Assembly (NCBI GenBank): GCA_963575745.1 | Contig: CAUYUJ010003869.1 | Span: 335,065-399,064, forward strand | DNA from: Prorocentrum cordatum | Taxonomy: Eukaryota; Sar; Dinophyceae; Prorocentrales; Prorocentraceae | DNA length: 64,000 nt | Reading direction: 5' to 3' | Shown here: piece by piece, positions 1 through 10,800 of the stretch | How positions within the stretch are numbered: the first letter of the stretch is position 1 | Layout of the letters: each line of letters opens with the position of its first letter | The notes under the pieces: generated by a model | Databases searched by the model: none | What the model was told of the DNA's origin: nothing | Seen by the model: the letters and a program-made list of their open reading frames with translations, nothing else | Position numbers and translations under genes: made by a program

Positions 1-391
1 ATTGGGTCGGCGGATTTGAAGCCTACTGGGGGCCTCTCGAGAGCTTCTTGGGGACAGTTGCGAGTCTCGGGGCCGTCTTGTGCTCGATACCTATCCGAGG
101 CTCTCCGGATAAGGTTCGTTTGGGCCATTTTAAAGCCGTCCAGGCGTGTCTTTGGACGGTCTGAGGCCACTGGGGGGTGCTCTTGGGTTGCTTTTAGGCA
201 GGCTTGGGGCGCCCTTTGGGGGCTGCAGGAAGCTTTCCCGAGGAGACACGAAAACGAAAATATCTTGTGACAGCAAATCTAAAACATTGTGTTTTGTTGT
301 GTTACTACGTTTGGCATTTGGGGACCTCGCTGGAGGTTTTCGTTCGACGTCCCTTGTTCGCTTCTTGAGACCTCTTGGTAACATGTTGGAG
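1..391. other. No gene recognised
   Basis: GC-rich sequence with short open frames on both strands but no recognisable protein motif, RNA gene or clear repeat structure. Confidence 0.5.
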
Positions 392-575
392 CCCTTTCGG
401 TAGCAACGCATGGGAGCCTCGTATGTCCTCGCAACTCCATCTTTAGAGTGCATTGGCGTGCGCCAGCGTCTGGTAATCGATGACAGAGATCCGATTCAGC
501 GTCGATTAGCGTTGGCCAGCGTAGGTTCGCAAGGGCCAGCAAGACGGCACGGGAGGCCCCCATGAGTTGCCACCG
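392..575 (+). repeat. Dispersed ~180-bp element, copy 1 (introner-like)
   Basis: This stretch aligns along its whole length with intron 47750-47935 of the GH27 gene. Shared landmarks in order are TCGGTAGC, CATGGGAG, AGCGTCTGG, AATCGATGA, AGCGTCGATTAGCGT, TTCGCAAG, GCCAG and GAGTTGCC, followed by GAAGGC. By eye about three quarters of positions match. The AGCGT word recurs inside both copies. Copy 1 lacks the CAG acceptor of copy 2 (CACCG instead of CGCAG), so it may be a dead intron or a simple insertion. Confidence 0.7.
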
Positions 576-675
576 AAGGCCTTTGGAGAGTCATGTTGCC
601 GATTGGGGCTCGTCCTGGACATCTTGCGGCCGTCTTGGGGTGGCGGTGGGGAGCACGGGCAGTGGCAGCATCGAG

Positions 676-676
676 C

Positions 677-721
<45 letters not shown>

Positions 722-728
722 GCAGCAG
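676..728 (+). repeat. (CAG)n microsatellite
   Basis: An uninterrupted GCA/CAG run of about 15 units. It gives poly-Q, poly-S or poly-A in the three forward frames; no flanking coding sequence supports any of them. Confidence 0.9.
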
Positions 729-1530
729 TGAGTCCAGCCACTGTCTGGACCTCCCTCGCTCCTAGGCGTGCATGGGAGGATGGAGGATTGGAATAATGGG
801 GGATGAGGAGGAGGGCGAGGAGGTGAGCGGGAGCAGGAGGGGGAGGGGGAGGGGAAGGAGGGGGGAGGAGGAGGAGGATCAGCACAGCAGGATGAGGACC
901 AGGATGGGGCGGAGGTTGCGCTGCGACGGACCCGCGATTGGCCAAGCCGAGAGGGCGGCTATTCTGCCGCGAGGTCGGCAGTCCTCCAGATGTGCACCAA
1001 TCAACGATCTATTCGAGAGCCCAGAGAGCGTCGACGCTGACGCCGCCACAAGAGCGACGTGGTCGCAATCGAGAGGAGCAGCGCTTCTGCTGGCAGCAGG
1101 GCCGACCCTTCGCGCCTGAGCTCGAGCCCCCCCCTCTCGAGAAGCTCTTGGAATCCCACCGCAGCAGACCTCCGACAACATTTTACCACCCACTCCCCCC
1201 GCCGAGAACATTCGAAACCTCATTGTTCTCATCCCTCTATCTCTATTGCTCGTCGTCTCTCCACTCCCCCTCATCCACCTCATTCCTTGTTGAACCTCCA
1301 AGGGGTGGGCCCCCCCCCAGAACGCCCCGAAAGTCTTTAGAGTGTTTAAAACCAATATAGTATAGCCTCCTGGTGCAAGTATACACCCTCCTTCCCATCC
1401 CCCTCGTCCTCCTCCTCTTCCTGCTCCTCTGTCCTCGAAACCGACCCCTGGACCTCTCCTGGAGAGCGTTGTGATTTGAATTCAGACGAAGCGTATACGC
1501 AGATTGTGCCATCCATCTCCATGGTATTCG
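729..1530. other. No gene recognised; purine-rich patch at 780-890
   Basis: Contains a GGA/GGGA-rich patch around 780-890 and ordinary GC-rich sequence afterwards. Open frames occur on both strands but none shows a known motif. Confidence 0.5.
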
Positions 1531-1700
1531 TCTTATTAGTAGTATTATTGATCTGATTAGTATTACTCTTATTATTAGTATTGTTATCGTTCTGATTCGC
1601 ATTCTGATTCTTAGTATTCTGATTACTAGTATTTTTTGACATTATTAGTAGTAGTATTAGTCGTAGTATTGCTAGTGTTATTATTAGTATTAATCTTTTT
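1531..1700 (+). repeat. A/T-rich ATTAGT-type microsatellite
   Basis: A degenerate array of TATTAGT and ATTCTGATT words, strikingly AT-rich compared with its GC-rich surroundings. Confidence 0.75.
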
Positions 1701-1769
1701 CTTCTTCTTATAAGCATGCGTATTATGATGTGGATTCTTCTTTCTCTTCTTAATAGTAGCATGGTTCCT

Positions 1770-2090
1770 CGTTCTCCTCCTGCTCCTGCTCCTGCTCCTC
1801 CTCCTCCCCCCCATCCGCCTCACTCCTCGCTTTTATTCATGCTCCTCCTCCTCCCTTCTCCTCGCTTCACGTGTTCGCTGTTGCTTCTCCTCCTGCTCCT
1901 GCTCCTCCTCCTCCTCCTCCTCGTCCTCCTCCTCCTTCTTCATTTGTTCGCTGCTGCTGCTGCTCCTCCTCCTTGTCGTCCTCCCCCTACTCCTCCCCTT
2001 CCTCTTCCTTCCTCCTCCTTCTCCCCCTCTTCCTCCTCCTCCTCCTCCCGTTGCTCGTCTTTCTCCTGCTTCTTCGCCACCTCCATCCGC
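1770..2090 (+). repeat. Pyrimidine tract, (CTC/TCC)n
   Basis: Almost pure C/T strand with CTCCTG and CTCCTC repeats. The frames through it are stop-free, giving poly-Leu/Pro/Ser on the + strand and poly-Glu/Arg/Gly on the - strand; it is low-complexity DNA. Confidence 0.85.
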
Positions 2091-2114
2091 CACCTCGGCC
2101 TGCTCCCACTCGAA

Positions 2115-2225
2115 GCCTGTTTCACCTCGCCGGGTCGGTGTTCTGGCTCAAAGCTGGTCAAACACCGTGCCCGCCGCATTCTCGCCTTATTTACATCCGG
2201 CTTATTCACGGAGGATACTCTAAGT
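2115..2225 (+). repeat. ~100-bp direct repeat, left copy, flanking the copia-like element
   Basis: Begins GCCTGTTTCACCTCGCCGGG and is matched by 11356-11456 in the same orientation, 9.24 kb away. Shared blocks include CGGGTCGG, ACACCG, GCCCGCCG, TATTC/CTTATTC and AGGATACT. The repeats bracket the decayed Ty1/copia-type element and could be remnants of its LTRs. They could also be two copies of an unrelated short repeat: the right copy carries GGTTCAAGTC, close to a polymerase III B box. Confidence 0.65.
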
Positions 2226-2289
2226 ACGCGTTCCACTTTTTACATCCTCATTTTTTGTTGGTAGTGGAGTTTCGGCTTCAGGATCCAGG

Positions 2290-2600
2290 CCGCCATGGCC
2301 CGCGCGGCTGTCTCTTCTCGCCATGTGCGGACTGCGCCAGCATCCCATCCTCATCGCCTTAGTCAGCCACAACAAGTTCCGCATCTTCAAGGACCCCGCC
2401 TTCGAGCTCTTCGAGCTCACCGCCTTCAACATTCCAACCCGTCCACGGGCTGCTCTACCAGTCCTTCGCGACGGGGGAACCGCACGCGCACATTTCCGAT
2501 AACATCAACTCCATGGACCGCGCCCCCGCGCCTCCCCTCTTGTACTTCATCAAAGACAACATGATCAAAATCTACAAAGACCTCTGTGCGACTCATCCTG
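2290..2600 (+). other. Possible protein-coding fragment, unidentified
   Basis: Two adjoining frames read like ordinary protein rather than repeat. One, from about 2322, contains IALVSHNKFRIFKDPAFELF. The other, from about 2443 to 2590, contains VHGLLYQSFATGEPHAHIS and LLYFIKDNMIKIYKD. The frame changes near 2425-2445, which could be a small intron, an indel or an error. I do not recognise the family. It lies just inside the left direct repeat, so it may be a host exon caught by the insertion, or the degraded 5' end of the element. Confidence 0.3.
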
Positions 2601-3993
2601 GGCGTGTTCAGACTGTGTCCAGGCAGCTCGTGGGCCCCAAACTGTCAGTGCCCGCGCCCGCGGGGGTAGCCTCAGGTGTTAGACAGTTGCTCGACGCAGC
2701 GCTCATACATGCGGCGCCAGAACAAAGTCCCGAGCTGCTTGGGGTTGTGCCCCGAGAGCTCTGGGAGAAGCAAGCAGAGAAAACGCATTCGGCGACGAAT
2801 TATGCCGCCAGTGCCGAGCGGGGGGGCAGCGGAGGGCGTGACGATCGGGACGCCATCACCCAGCGGCGACGACAGGGAGCGCCCCATGTGCCTCGAGGCC
2901 TTCCAGCACGGCGAGTGGGTGGCATGCCTGCTGCGCCGCCGCATCTTGCATCAAGCGCGCCATGTGCAACTTCTGCAGAGCACAGACACCCGTTCGGTGC
3001 GCTGTCCGGCGGGCCGCGGACAAGCCGACGTCATCGCCGAGATCCGCTCATTGGCGCGGATCGCGCACCGACGGTTCCGGCGGCTGCGCCGCCAGCCCGC
3101 GCGGCAGCAGACGGTGCACCCGCGGGTTTGGCTATTGCGTTGCCGCCTTGTGCGGCGTCGGACAGGAACATGCCGATGGAAATTGCACCGCAGCAGGACC
3201 TCGTGCAGTCTTCCCTGGCCGGCCCCTGCCCCCAGGACGCCTCGGCCAGACTTCGTGCGGTCGCCGGGCGGCGCGCCTTGCTTCTCGTCCGCAGTGGACG
3301 CGGCAGAACTTTGCGACGCCCAGCAGGACATGCGTGCGACGCCTTGCAGGCCGACGTTCCCACGGTGGCCGATTTCGTCGGGCACGGGCTCGGGCCCATC
3401 CACGATTCGCCGCGCTACCTGGCGAGCCCCGACCTGCCGGGTGGCTGGTCAGGCGCCATCGTCGACGACGCCGGCGCCTGGGCCAACCTCTTGGGACTGT
3501 GTTTCGCCGTGAATCTGGCGCACGAGCCCCAACGAGCCAAACTGCAGCCTTCCGAGGAGCGGTTGTCGTCTCCACTTTGCGCGGCAAGAGTCGGCAACGG
3601 GGCGCAGGTGGCGAACTGCGAGGTTGCTGCCCCGTCGCAACGACTTCCCGCGACTGCGCGACCAGTCAGCGCAGCATGCGCGTCCCAGCCGTGGAGGGCG
3701 CGCGCGCCGACCTCCCTGCCCTGTCAAGTTTGCAATCCGCGCAGTCCAACCGCGGAGTGGCGGGGACAGGCCTGGGCCACAAGCGCCCCAAGTTGCCCGG
3801 GCCAGTCGGCTACGAGATCACATGGGGCCTCGGCGCCGTCCACTTTGACCTCGTGTCGGCGCCGATTGGCCACTTGTGCATCCCTGTCGACGACTGCGAC
3901 AAGCTCAAGCCGCCCTCCGGGGGACATGCCGCCCAGGCAGCTCGCGCTGCTGGCGGTGGGCAAGGAGACCAGGGCCCCGACGCCACCGACGGC

Positions 3994-4377
3994 CGCGAGT
4001 TCCGGAAGCTGAAGGTCCAGCTCCTCGGCCCCAACGCGCGGGCACCATCGCGGGGCGCGTCCGGGGCCGCGGGCCACGACCTCTGCGCGAGCGCGGACGT
4101 CAGCATCGCGACTTGTGGTCGCGTGCTGGCGTCGACGGGCGCTGCGGCTTCAGCGCCGCCGGGCACGTATCTACGCGTCGCCCCCCGCCCAGGACTCGCC
4201 CGCGGAGGGGTCGACGTCGCGGGCGGCGCGGTGGGCCCCGACTTGCGCGGCGAGATCAAGGTGATCATGTCCAATGCAGGCCCGCTGACGCACTTGGTCG
4301 AGCAGGGCCGCCGCGTTGCCCGACCTATCCTGGAGCGCATCGTCAGCGATGCCGAGATTGCGCTTGTTCCCTACCCC
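3994..4377 (+). pseudogene. dUTPase-like domain inside the copia-like element
   Basis: A frame open from 2962 to 4440 ends in a trimeric dUTPase-like domain. Motif 1 is AAGHDLCA (family AGYDLxA). Motif 2 is VAPRPGLA (family APRSGLA, with Ser changed to Pro). Motif 3 reads GGVDVAGGAVGPDLRGEIKV (family GVIDxDYRGE), where Gly occupies the place of the catalytic Asp. Motif 4 is GRRVARPILERI (family GxRIAQLIxExI). The glycine-rich C-terminal motif 5 was not seen. Active enzymes hydrolyse dUTP and keep uracil out of DNA; several retroviruses encode one beside protease. The lost catalytic residue and frame-broken surroundings point to an inactive relic. A captured host dUTPase is the alternative. 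Confidence 0.7.
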
Positions 4378-4440
4378 CCTCGACCTCTCGCGGATCGGGA
4401 GCAATGGAGGAGGCGGCGCATCCGCGGGGCCCCCCCGTGA

Positions 4441-6990
4441 CTTTGTCACCGAAGGCTCCAAGGAGCTGCCTCGCTTGGACGCGGCCGGGCCGGCCCGCCA
4501 GGCCTGCCCCGCCGACCTGGCCTGGCAGGAATGGGCAGCGGCCCCAGGGCGGCCCATATGGGCTCTCGAACGAGGAAAGGACACAACACCAGCACTGCAA
4601 GATGATGGATTCGACGTCATCCGCTCCGCCGAATCCGAGGGTGGCATCAAGACGTTGTTTGACGGCACGTTCCCCAGCGCCAACTACTGCACGTCGTGGG
4701 TTACGTGCGACGCGACTAGGGGCGAGGTCCATTGCTTCCTCGATGCCCCCCCCTGATTGGCGCGCCTGGGCCAAGGGTGCCCGCGGCGGGATAGCGGTCG
4801 TCAGCCGGCGCGGCCCGCGGTGGCGACGGCCTGCGGCGCGGCGCGCTTGCGCGCATCGGGCTTGCTGGAAGCCTTTGGCCCCGTAAGCCAAGCGCAGCAG
4901 CGGTGCCTTCATGGCGCCCCCCACCCGGGCGCCCATCAACAACCGGCTTCGCAGGTGCGACATCAGGCTAGAGGAGCACGTCGACGACTGGAGGATCACC
5001 AACCGACGCGTGCACTTGGCTCTGATGTGCCGCGAGTTCTTGCGACTTGCGTCTTACCGATTTGTCTGCAGATCTCGTTGCACTACCAGAGGCGCATCTC
5101 GGAAGGTGCGTTTCCTACGATGCGCGGCGGCAGTTTGCTCGCGAGTCTCGAACCCTTCTTCATGTCCAACTGGCAGCCGCAAGCACCGCGAGCGCGACGC
5201 CCGGGGCTAGGTCGTCACGATCTCGTACACCATTCATTCAATTACAGGTAGAGTTAACGAACAACCACTGGAGGTACCTGGCAACTGCGTCGCCAGCACC
5301 CGCCCCGCAGCAGAGCGCATGCGCCAGGAAGCGAAGATTAAAGGTGGCCGCGCGCCCGAGGCGCGTAAGCAGGTCGTCGTGGACCACCGCGACGACTGCG
5401 GCACCGACCTCGCAGGCTGGCCCCATCTCTGTCGTGCTCCCATATCTTCAGGGGTTCCCGGCCACGTGCGAGCCAGATCAAACCAACGAGTGCGGCGACG
5501 ACGACGACGACGACGTCCAGGGCAGCCTCGCCTCAGGCTTGCCCACCTGGTGGTTCCAGGGCTCGTCGGCCCCAGCGTCGGATTGCCATCTGGCGAGTGT
5601 TCACAATGGCCGTGAATTTATTTTCGCTCCAGTGCGAAAATCAGTTTCGTCCACCCTCGTAACGTCGCAATCCACCGGGTCCAGGGCGATCGAGGAACTT
5701 GTGGACATTCACCACCTCCTCACCTACCTCGCCTCCATCGACCGCGGCGCCGACATCATGTGGGAGTTTGCGGTGGGGAGGCGCAGACCAGCAGACTCGC
5801 CAACATCGGCCCTTAGTAGCCATCGTGGCCCCTACCTGTCGGCGTTCCGGTCGTTGGGCGACCTTCAACTACGAGCGAAGGTCCGCACCTGGCGGCGCTC
5901 CTACGAGGGCGCGGCCACGCGCGGCCGATGCTCCGGACATCTAGCACAGTCGCAGATCGATTTGGGCGGCCACTTCGTCGACGAGCAGCTCGATCCATCG
6001 CGGCTGTGCGCCGAGCCGCCCTGGCCAGGGGCGCTAGCAGCGCCGAGCGCGGACAATATCATCTTCGACCAACGTCAGCTTGGGCTTCGGGATCGCGGCG
6101 GGGGCATCTTGCAGAAGACCGCTGGGCTGGTCTCCAACGCCTCAGAGATCCGCGAGCCTTTCTCCGGCCTCCGCTGCCCAGGCAAGCGCGCGCGTCCGCG
6201 TCGAGGGCCAAACCGGCTTCGACGCCCAGAGTTAGCCGTGGAGGATGGCCGAGTGCAGGGCGTAGTGGACTTTCGTCGTCGTCTGCGGCGTCCGCACATC
6301 GCGAACTGTCTTCGCGAATGCGGCGCCCGATGGGCAGCGCCCTCAGCCGTGGCCGCAGGCGCCGCTGAGAGATCAGACGCGAAGTTGCAGCCGAGCGCGC
6401 ACGCTGCGCACGCAAAGCGCGCAAGCGCAACACACGGGCGGACTCGCCCATGCACTCGAGGGATCCAGCAGCGCGCCCGCTACTTTCGCAGCGCGCTCAT
6501 CCCGGCTGCCAAAGGAAAAGGAACGCGATCGCACTGCGCACGTTCGCGAGTTCGGCAAGTGCAGGTTCGCTGACCCCCGCGCCCAGCCGCGCCCGCGCGC
6601 CGGCCAGCCGCGGGCACCAGTGCGACCAGGAGGGCCACGTCGTTCCAGCGACCAGCAAACCCAGCTACCCAGCGGCGCAGACCCTGGAGCAGCAGACGAG
6701 GCTGCTCTACCGCCCGCGCCCGCAGGAGGGCCAGGAGCCGGTCCATCATCCAGCGCCGGCGCTCAGGGCGATGATTCGGGCGACTGCGTCGCTCGACCAG
6801 GGGCCCGTGCTAGTCCAGCATCCGGCGCAGAGCCTCGTCGAGAAGCGCCGCGAGTTGCCGACGCAGCTGCAGGCGACCCAACGCCCCCAGACTGGACTCT
6901 CTTCGACGTCACTACCTCCTTACCAACATTTCGCAGTGGCTCGCATGAAACACGCGCGCGGGAGCTCCGCAAGTTACGCCTCTGGCGGTG
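4441..6990 (+). other. Copia-like element interior without a recognised domain
   Basis: Expected to hold gag, protease and the integrase zinc finger, but no CCHC knuckle, D[ST]G protease motif or HHCC finger could be picked out with confidence. A 508-codon frame (5047-6573) has protein-like patches such as ELVDIHHLLTYLASIDRG near 5695-5750 and a (GAC)n Asp run near 5500. Compact palindromes of the form GGCRACTGCGTCGCC occur at 5280 and 6779. Confidence 0.45.
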
Positions 6991-7084
6991 GCGCGCCGCC
7001 GAAGAAGAGATAATAGGAACACTACGAGCAACAAACGTGCTACAGGCCATCCTCAATTTCATCCCCACGGCGGTCAACAACTGC

Positions 7085-7945
7085 CGGGGGCGTCGCAAGT
7101 GGCTACCGCCAGCGCGCCAGACCATCCCTACGCTCCGCCTGTCGACGCGATTCAACCAGCACGTCGAGTGCGGCATCCTGTTCTACAAGGATCGCATGAT
7201 CCTCCACCTGATCTGTTGCGCCTCGCGGTGGCACGCTGGTCAAGAGGCCACGTCCAAGCGCGACTCGACGCTGCGCGCCGCCGTCGACCGCTCATGGATC
7301 CAGCTGTTCGGTTCGATAGAGATTCTGATCATGGACGGCGAGGGCGGGATGGCCGCGACGTACTTCGTGGAGGAGATGAATAGGACATGAAAACAGGTTG
7401 ACATGCGTGCTCTGCGCCAGCACGCTCGCTTCGTCGAGCGGCGTCTGGCCATGCTGCGACAAGCAGAACACCGCGGAGGAGCAGCTGGGGCACGAAGGCA
7501 TCGCCGCGAACTTCGACTCTGCTCTCACATGCCATCTTTGCCGGCAGCAGCCTCACCCACGTGGGCGGCGTGACGCCGCGCAACGTCGTCTTCGCACGGC
7601 GGCCGCCCATGCTGCCACTGCTCAAAGCAGACGAACAGGGTGAGACATCCGGCGACTGCGTCGCCGGTGCCGAACCTCCTGCTGATGGGAAAGTGCAGCC
7701 TGGTCGACTGCAGTGGATCATCCGAGAGATAGCTCTGCAACGCGCGATCGAAACCACATCGGTTGCACGCGTCAACAGCGCCCTCAGGGCCCGCGCCACC
7801 GAGTCCGGGGACGGCCGCTCCAACATTGGCGACCAGGTGGAGATCCACCGGCCGCCAAGCACCAAGGATGCATCAGGCTGGGCGGGCCTTGGGGCAGTCA
7901 TGTCTGATGACCCGGCTTCAGCAAAGTGACGGTCGAGTACTTCTG
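7085..7945 (+). pseudogene. Ty1/copia-type integrase, frame-broken
   Basis: The frame ending at 7390 carries an rve-type core: FNQHVECGILFYKD, then LICCASRWHAG, and FGSIEILIMDGEGGM with the second catalytic Asp in MDGEG. Homology then passes through other frames: FVERRLAMLRQAEHR near 7432, then GGVTPRNVVFARRPPMLP from 7564 and IGDQVEIHRPPSTKDASGW near 7828-7884, which resembles the integrase C-terminal region. In life the enzyme inserts the cDNA copy of the element. The coding frame changes at least twice within 900 bp, so no functional enzyme is encoded. Confidence 0.7.
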
Positions 7946-8744
7946 AGCTGGGATGGTCTGCAGACTGCAAGACGTCTGGGCCTTCATCGGCGCCGTCTTT
8001 GATGAGATGGGCATCGGCATGGCGCGAGCAGGGTTGGCCTAGGATCGCATGGAGGATCACTTGGAGCACGTGGCACCAGGCTCCACGACCAGGACCTTCG
8101 GCCACTGAGAGGACACCAAGGCGCGCAGCTCACCGAACAGGCACGACAACGCCCAGACGTCCTCGAAACCCTGCGCAATTTGGCCCGCAGACGCTTTCAG
8201 CCACCAGACTGCACGACTCATTCGCGGACAGAAATCCGTGGATAATTGGGCGGGCTGCGCCCGCAGCCTGGCCCTGGTGGCCCCCTCGGAAACCTACCAG
8301 CGCCCAGCAGATCCACGTCGACGTCGTCAAGTTCGACGCCCGCCGTCTCGGCGAGCATTGGAAGGAAGCTCGCGTCATCCAGTTCACCGTGGGTGATGAG
8401 CCGTTGATGGAGACAGGCGCTGGACATGACCCGGACGGCACGTGCGACGACTCCGTCATCGACGTTCCCAAGGACACCGCCAGCACCACCGAAGGTGGAT
8501 CATTGTCATGTCAGGCCCGTCGGCTACACCAGAGGAGACTTGCAGCGACTTCTCCGGCCATGTCCATGGCAGCTCGGCGCCATGTCGACGGGGCAGAAGA
8601 TGTGGCCCAGGAGGTGGGACGCCGACGGCCAGTATAAGATCTCCGCTGCCATCGAGCACGCCGCGGCAGACCCAGGCCGCGCGCCGCGCGAGTGGCCCCG
8701 GTAACTCAAGACGCAGCACCAGCATCAGGTCATCCACTCGCTGT

Positions 8745-8745
8745 G

Positions 8746-8818
<73 letters not shown>
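8745..8818 (+). repeat. (CTA)n microsatellite
   Basis: About 24 perfect CTA units lying between the integrase and reverse transcriptase remnants of the copia-like element. Its purity compared with the decayed surroundings suggests recent expansion. Confidence 0.95.
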
Positions 8819-9059
8819 GTGCGCGCGGAGCCTCCCTGGATGATTATGCCACGCTAGAGGAGGAGGATGTCCGCGGACATGCGGAGTTGCATCTTGATCC
8901 AGGGGCGCGGGAGGCATGGCTGAGCTTCAGCGAGACCGCGTCCAGCGACTGCGTCGCCGGCGCTCCTCAGAAGGCTGCGTCCGGCGACCGTCGGCGGCGC
9001 CCTTCAGACAGCCTGGCTTAAATATTTATGCCGCCGCTTTGACCGCAGTCATCGTGCGC

Positions 9060-9910
9060 GGCGCCGACCCCCTGTCTAATGAGGAAACGTCGAGGCTGTC
9101 GAAGGAGGTCGCAGGGGCCATCCTCGAGGAGCTCGCCATCTGGGTGAATTACGCGCGTTTCGAGAGGCGGCCGCTCAAGGGCGCCCGAAACGCAATGGGC
9201 TCCAGAAGTGTCTTGAAGGGGTCAGACGGCAAGACTGCTCAGATCATCTGGCGCCGCGCGGCGCTGAGGGTTTCCGCGACATGGGCGCCGGACCTCTGGA
9301 GATGTTCGCTGGGGCAGCGAGCGGGCGTCTCAGCGCCTGCAATCTCCAGAGGCGGCGCGTCGCCCCGACCGGGTGCGCGTCGTCGCTGGCGTCGAAGAAG
9401 TATTATTGTGTGATCTATGCAGACATGCAGAGCAAAGCAAAGCACTTCGAGATGAACTTCATCCTGCCGCCAGCAGCGCAGCCATCCGTGGGCAGGTGCC
9501 CGGCCTCGAGAACTTCGGCGAGCGGACCGAGTGCCCGCGCCGCATCAAGCCGGCTACGGGCTGCAAGGATGCGCCCAGAGTCTTCTCCATGAAGCTCGCC
9601 CAGGTCACGCGGCCACCCGAGTGCAGCGCCAGACCTGCCGGGGAGGGCCCGGAGTTTGAGGTCAAGCGCGCGACGTCCGGCAGTTGTGCTGCCAGCGTCT
9701 CGGAGCTAGTGTTCACGTTGTCGAGGTGCGTTGACGATCAAAGGATTGCTGGGCAAAAAAGACACGTCGACCGGCTGATCTGCCACATCGAGAGCGCCTC
9801 CGGCAATATGCAGGGTGACTACGACGATTTCACCATTCTGAGTACACCAGCACCGCAGTGCCGATGGCATCGCGGCGCTCGACCAGGACGAGTACATCGA
9901 CGCTCGGATG
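9060..9910 (+). pseudogene. Ty1/copia-type reverse transcriptase (RVT_2), frame-broken
   Basis: The domain opens with ADPLSNEETSRLSKEVAGAI and MGSRSVLKGSDGK (family [VI]xSRWVLKWK), passes through SKAKHFEMNFILPPAAQPSV near 9430-9485 and reaches GLENFGERTECPRRIKPATG and CKDAPRVFSMKLAQVTR near 9500-9610 (family GFENFxxxTExLRxxKPxxG-KDAPR). The catalytic motif is SRCVDDQRIAGQ near 9723, the VDD form of the YVDD box. Pieces lie in at least three frames. It would have copied the element's RNA into DNA; as it stands it is non-coding. Confidence 0.7.
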
Positions 9911-10029
9911 CCGATCGTGCACATCGACCTGGCCAAGGCCAAGGCTTGCGGGCTCGCCAGAGGTCAGAATCCAGACCTCTTTGTCTCCCTCTAGGGAGCA
10001 GCGGCTTACGCCCTGCTCGCCCAGCACCG

Positions 10030-10700
10030 CGTCGCAGCGTGCATTGTCGCACTGCAGAGAGCCAAGAAAAAGCTGCTCATCCGACGCGCGATGCAGCTCG
10101 ATTCCGTAATTCTAGCCGCGCAAAAGATTCAGGCGCGCATCGCACCTCTATCAATGGAGTGCGCTGGGCGACCCAGCGCGCGCAGCGGCCGGTCCTGCAA
10201 GATAGAGGAGGAGTCAGGATACGGCGTGGGATGAGCCGTATACATGCGTCTCGGCAAATGCCGCTGCGCCAGCGAACACGGCGCGCCGCCTGTTGGACGC
10301 AGTGAGCCGATCGCGCAAGCTTGCGTGCAGATCTTCATTTGCTTCCGAGCTGCTCGCAGCATGCGGCGCAGCCGACGGCCTGCAGGCGCATCTCCTCGCG
10401 CCGCGCGAAATGGCGCACGGCCGCGCCTCTGCCGGGGAGATCAGGAGGCTGAGGGAGGAGGGGGGGCGCGCGGTCCCTGCAGACCACGCAATAGACGGCG
10501 CGTCCGTCTTCAGCGCCTCTTGCTCATGGACCCCGCCCGGCCGCCGTCCGAGAACAGCGCGGTTGGCCACTTGTGGTGGTTAGCCGACCAGCTCCGCATC
10601 AAGCAGTCGACTCGCGCCGGTGCGACACTCGGGACATGCGGGCCGACCCCATGACCAAGAGCAGCATGGGCCGAAAGCTGATCAATCCTCCGCGCGATGG
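10030..10700 (+). pseudogene. Ty1/copia-type RNase H, frame-broken
   Basis: Fragments match the C-terminal RNase H of copia pol: RSSFASELLAACGAADGLQA near 10335-10395 (family TRSSxxAELLA, carrying the catalytic Glu), WWLADQLRIKQSTR near 10571-10613, and, after another frame change, CDTRDMRADPMTKSSMGRKL near 10622-10680, the usual terminal signature. Earlier pieces around 10030-10260 are scrambled between frames. It marks the 3' end of the element's pol. Confidence 0.65.
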
Positions 10701-10800
10701 ACGGCCAGATCGGCTATGACCACGCCGCGGTCAAGTTGAACGAGGAGAAGCTCAAGAAGGTCGTCCCGAGCTCACAACATAGCTCACTCACGAAGATATC

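Larger units (their letters stand above)
2600..10800 (+). mobile_element. Decayed Ty1/copia-type LTR retrotransposon
   Basis: Recognisable pol modules appear in Ty1/copia order on the + strand: integrase (7.08-7.95 kb), reverse transcriptase (9.06-9.9 kb) and RNase H (10.03-10.7 kb), with a dUTPase-like domain upstream (3.99-4.38 kb). Integrase before reverse transcriptase is the order that distinguishes Ty1/copia from Ty3/gypsy. No module is intact: the homologous reading hops between all three frames every 50-200 codons, stops interrupt it, and a (CTA)n tract has grown in the integrase-RT interval. This is an old, inactive copy. The ~100-bp direct repeats at 2115 and 11356 are the only candidates for LTR remnants; a primer-binding site was not identified. 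Confidence 0.75.

Noticed and set aside
2136-2160. TTCTGGCTCAAAGCTGG as a spliced-leader relic
   Set aside because: Only the TGGCTCAA core fits. The homologous repeat at 11356 has TTGGTTCAAG at this place, and the CCGTAGCCA half is missing.
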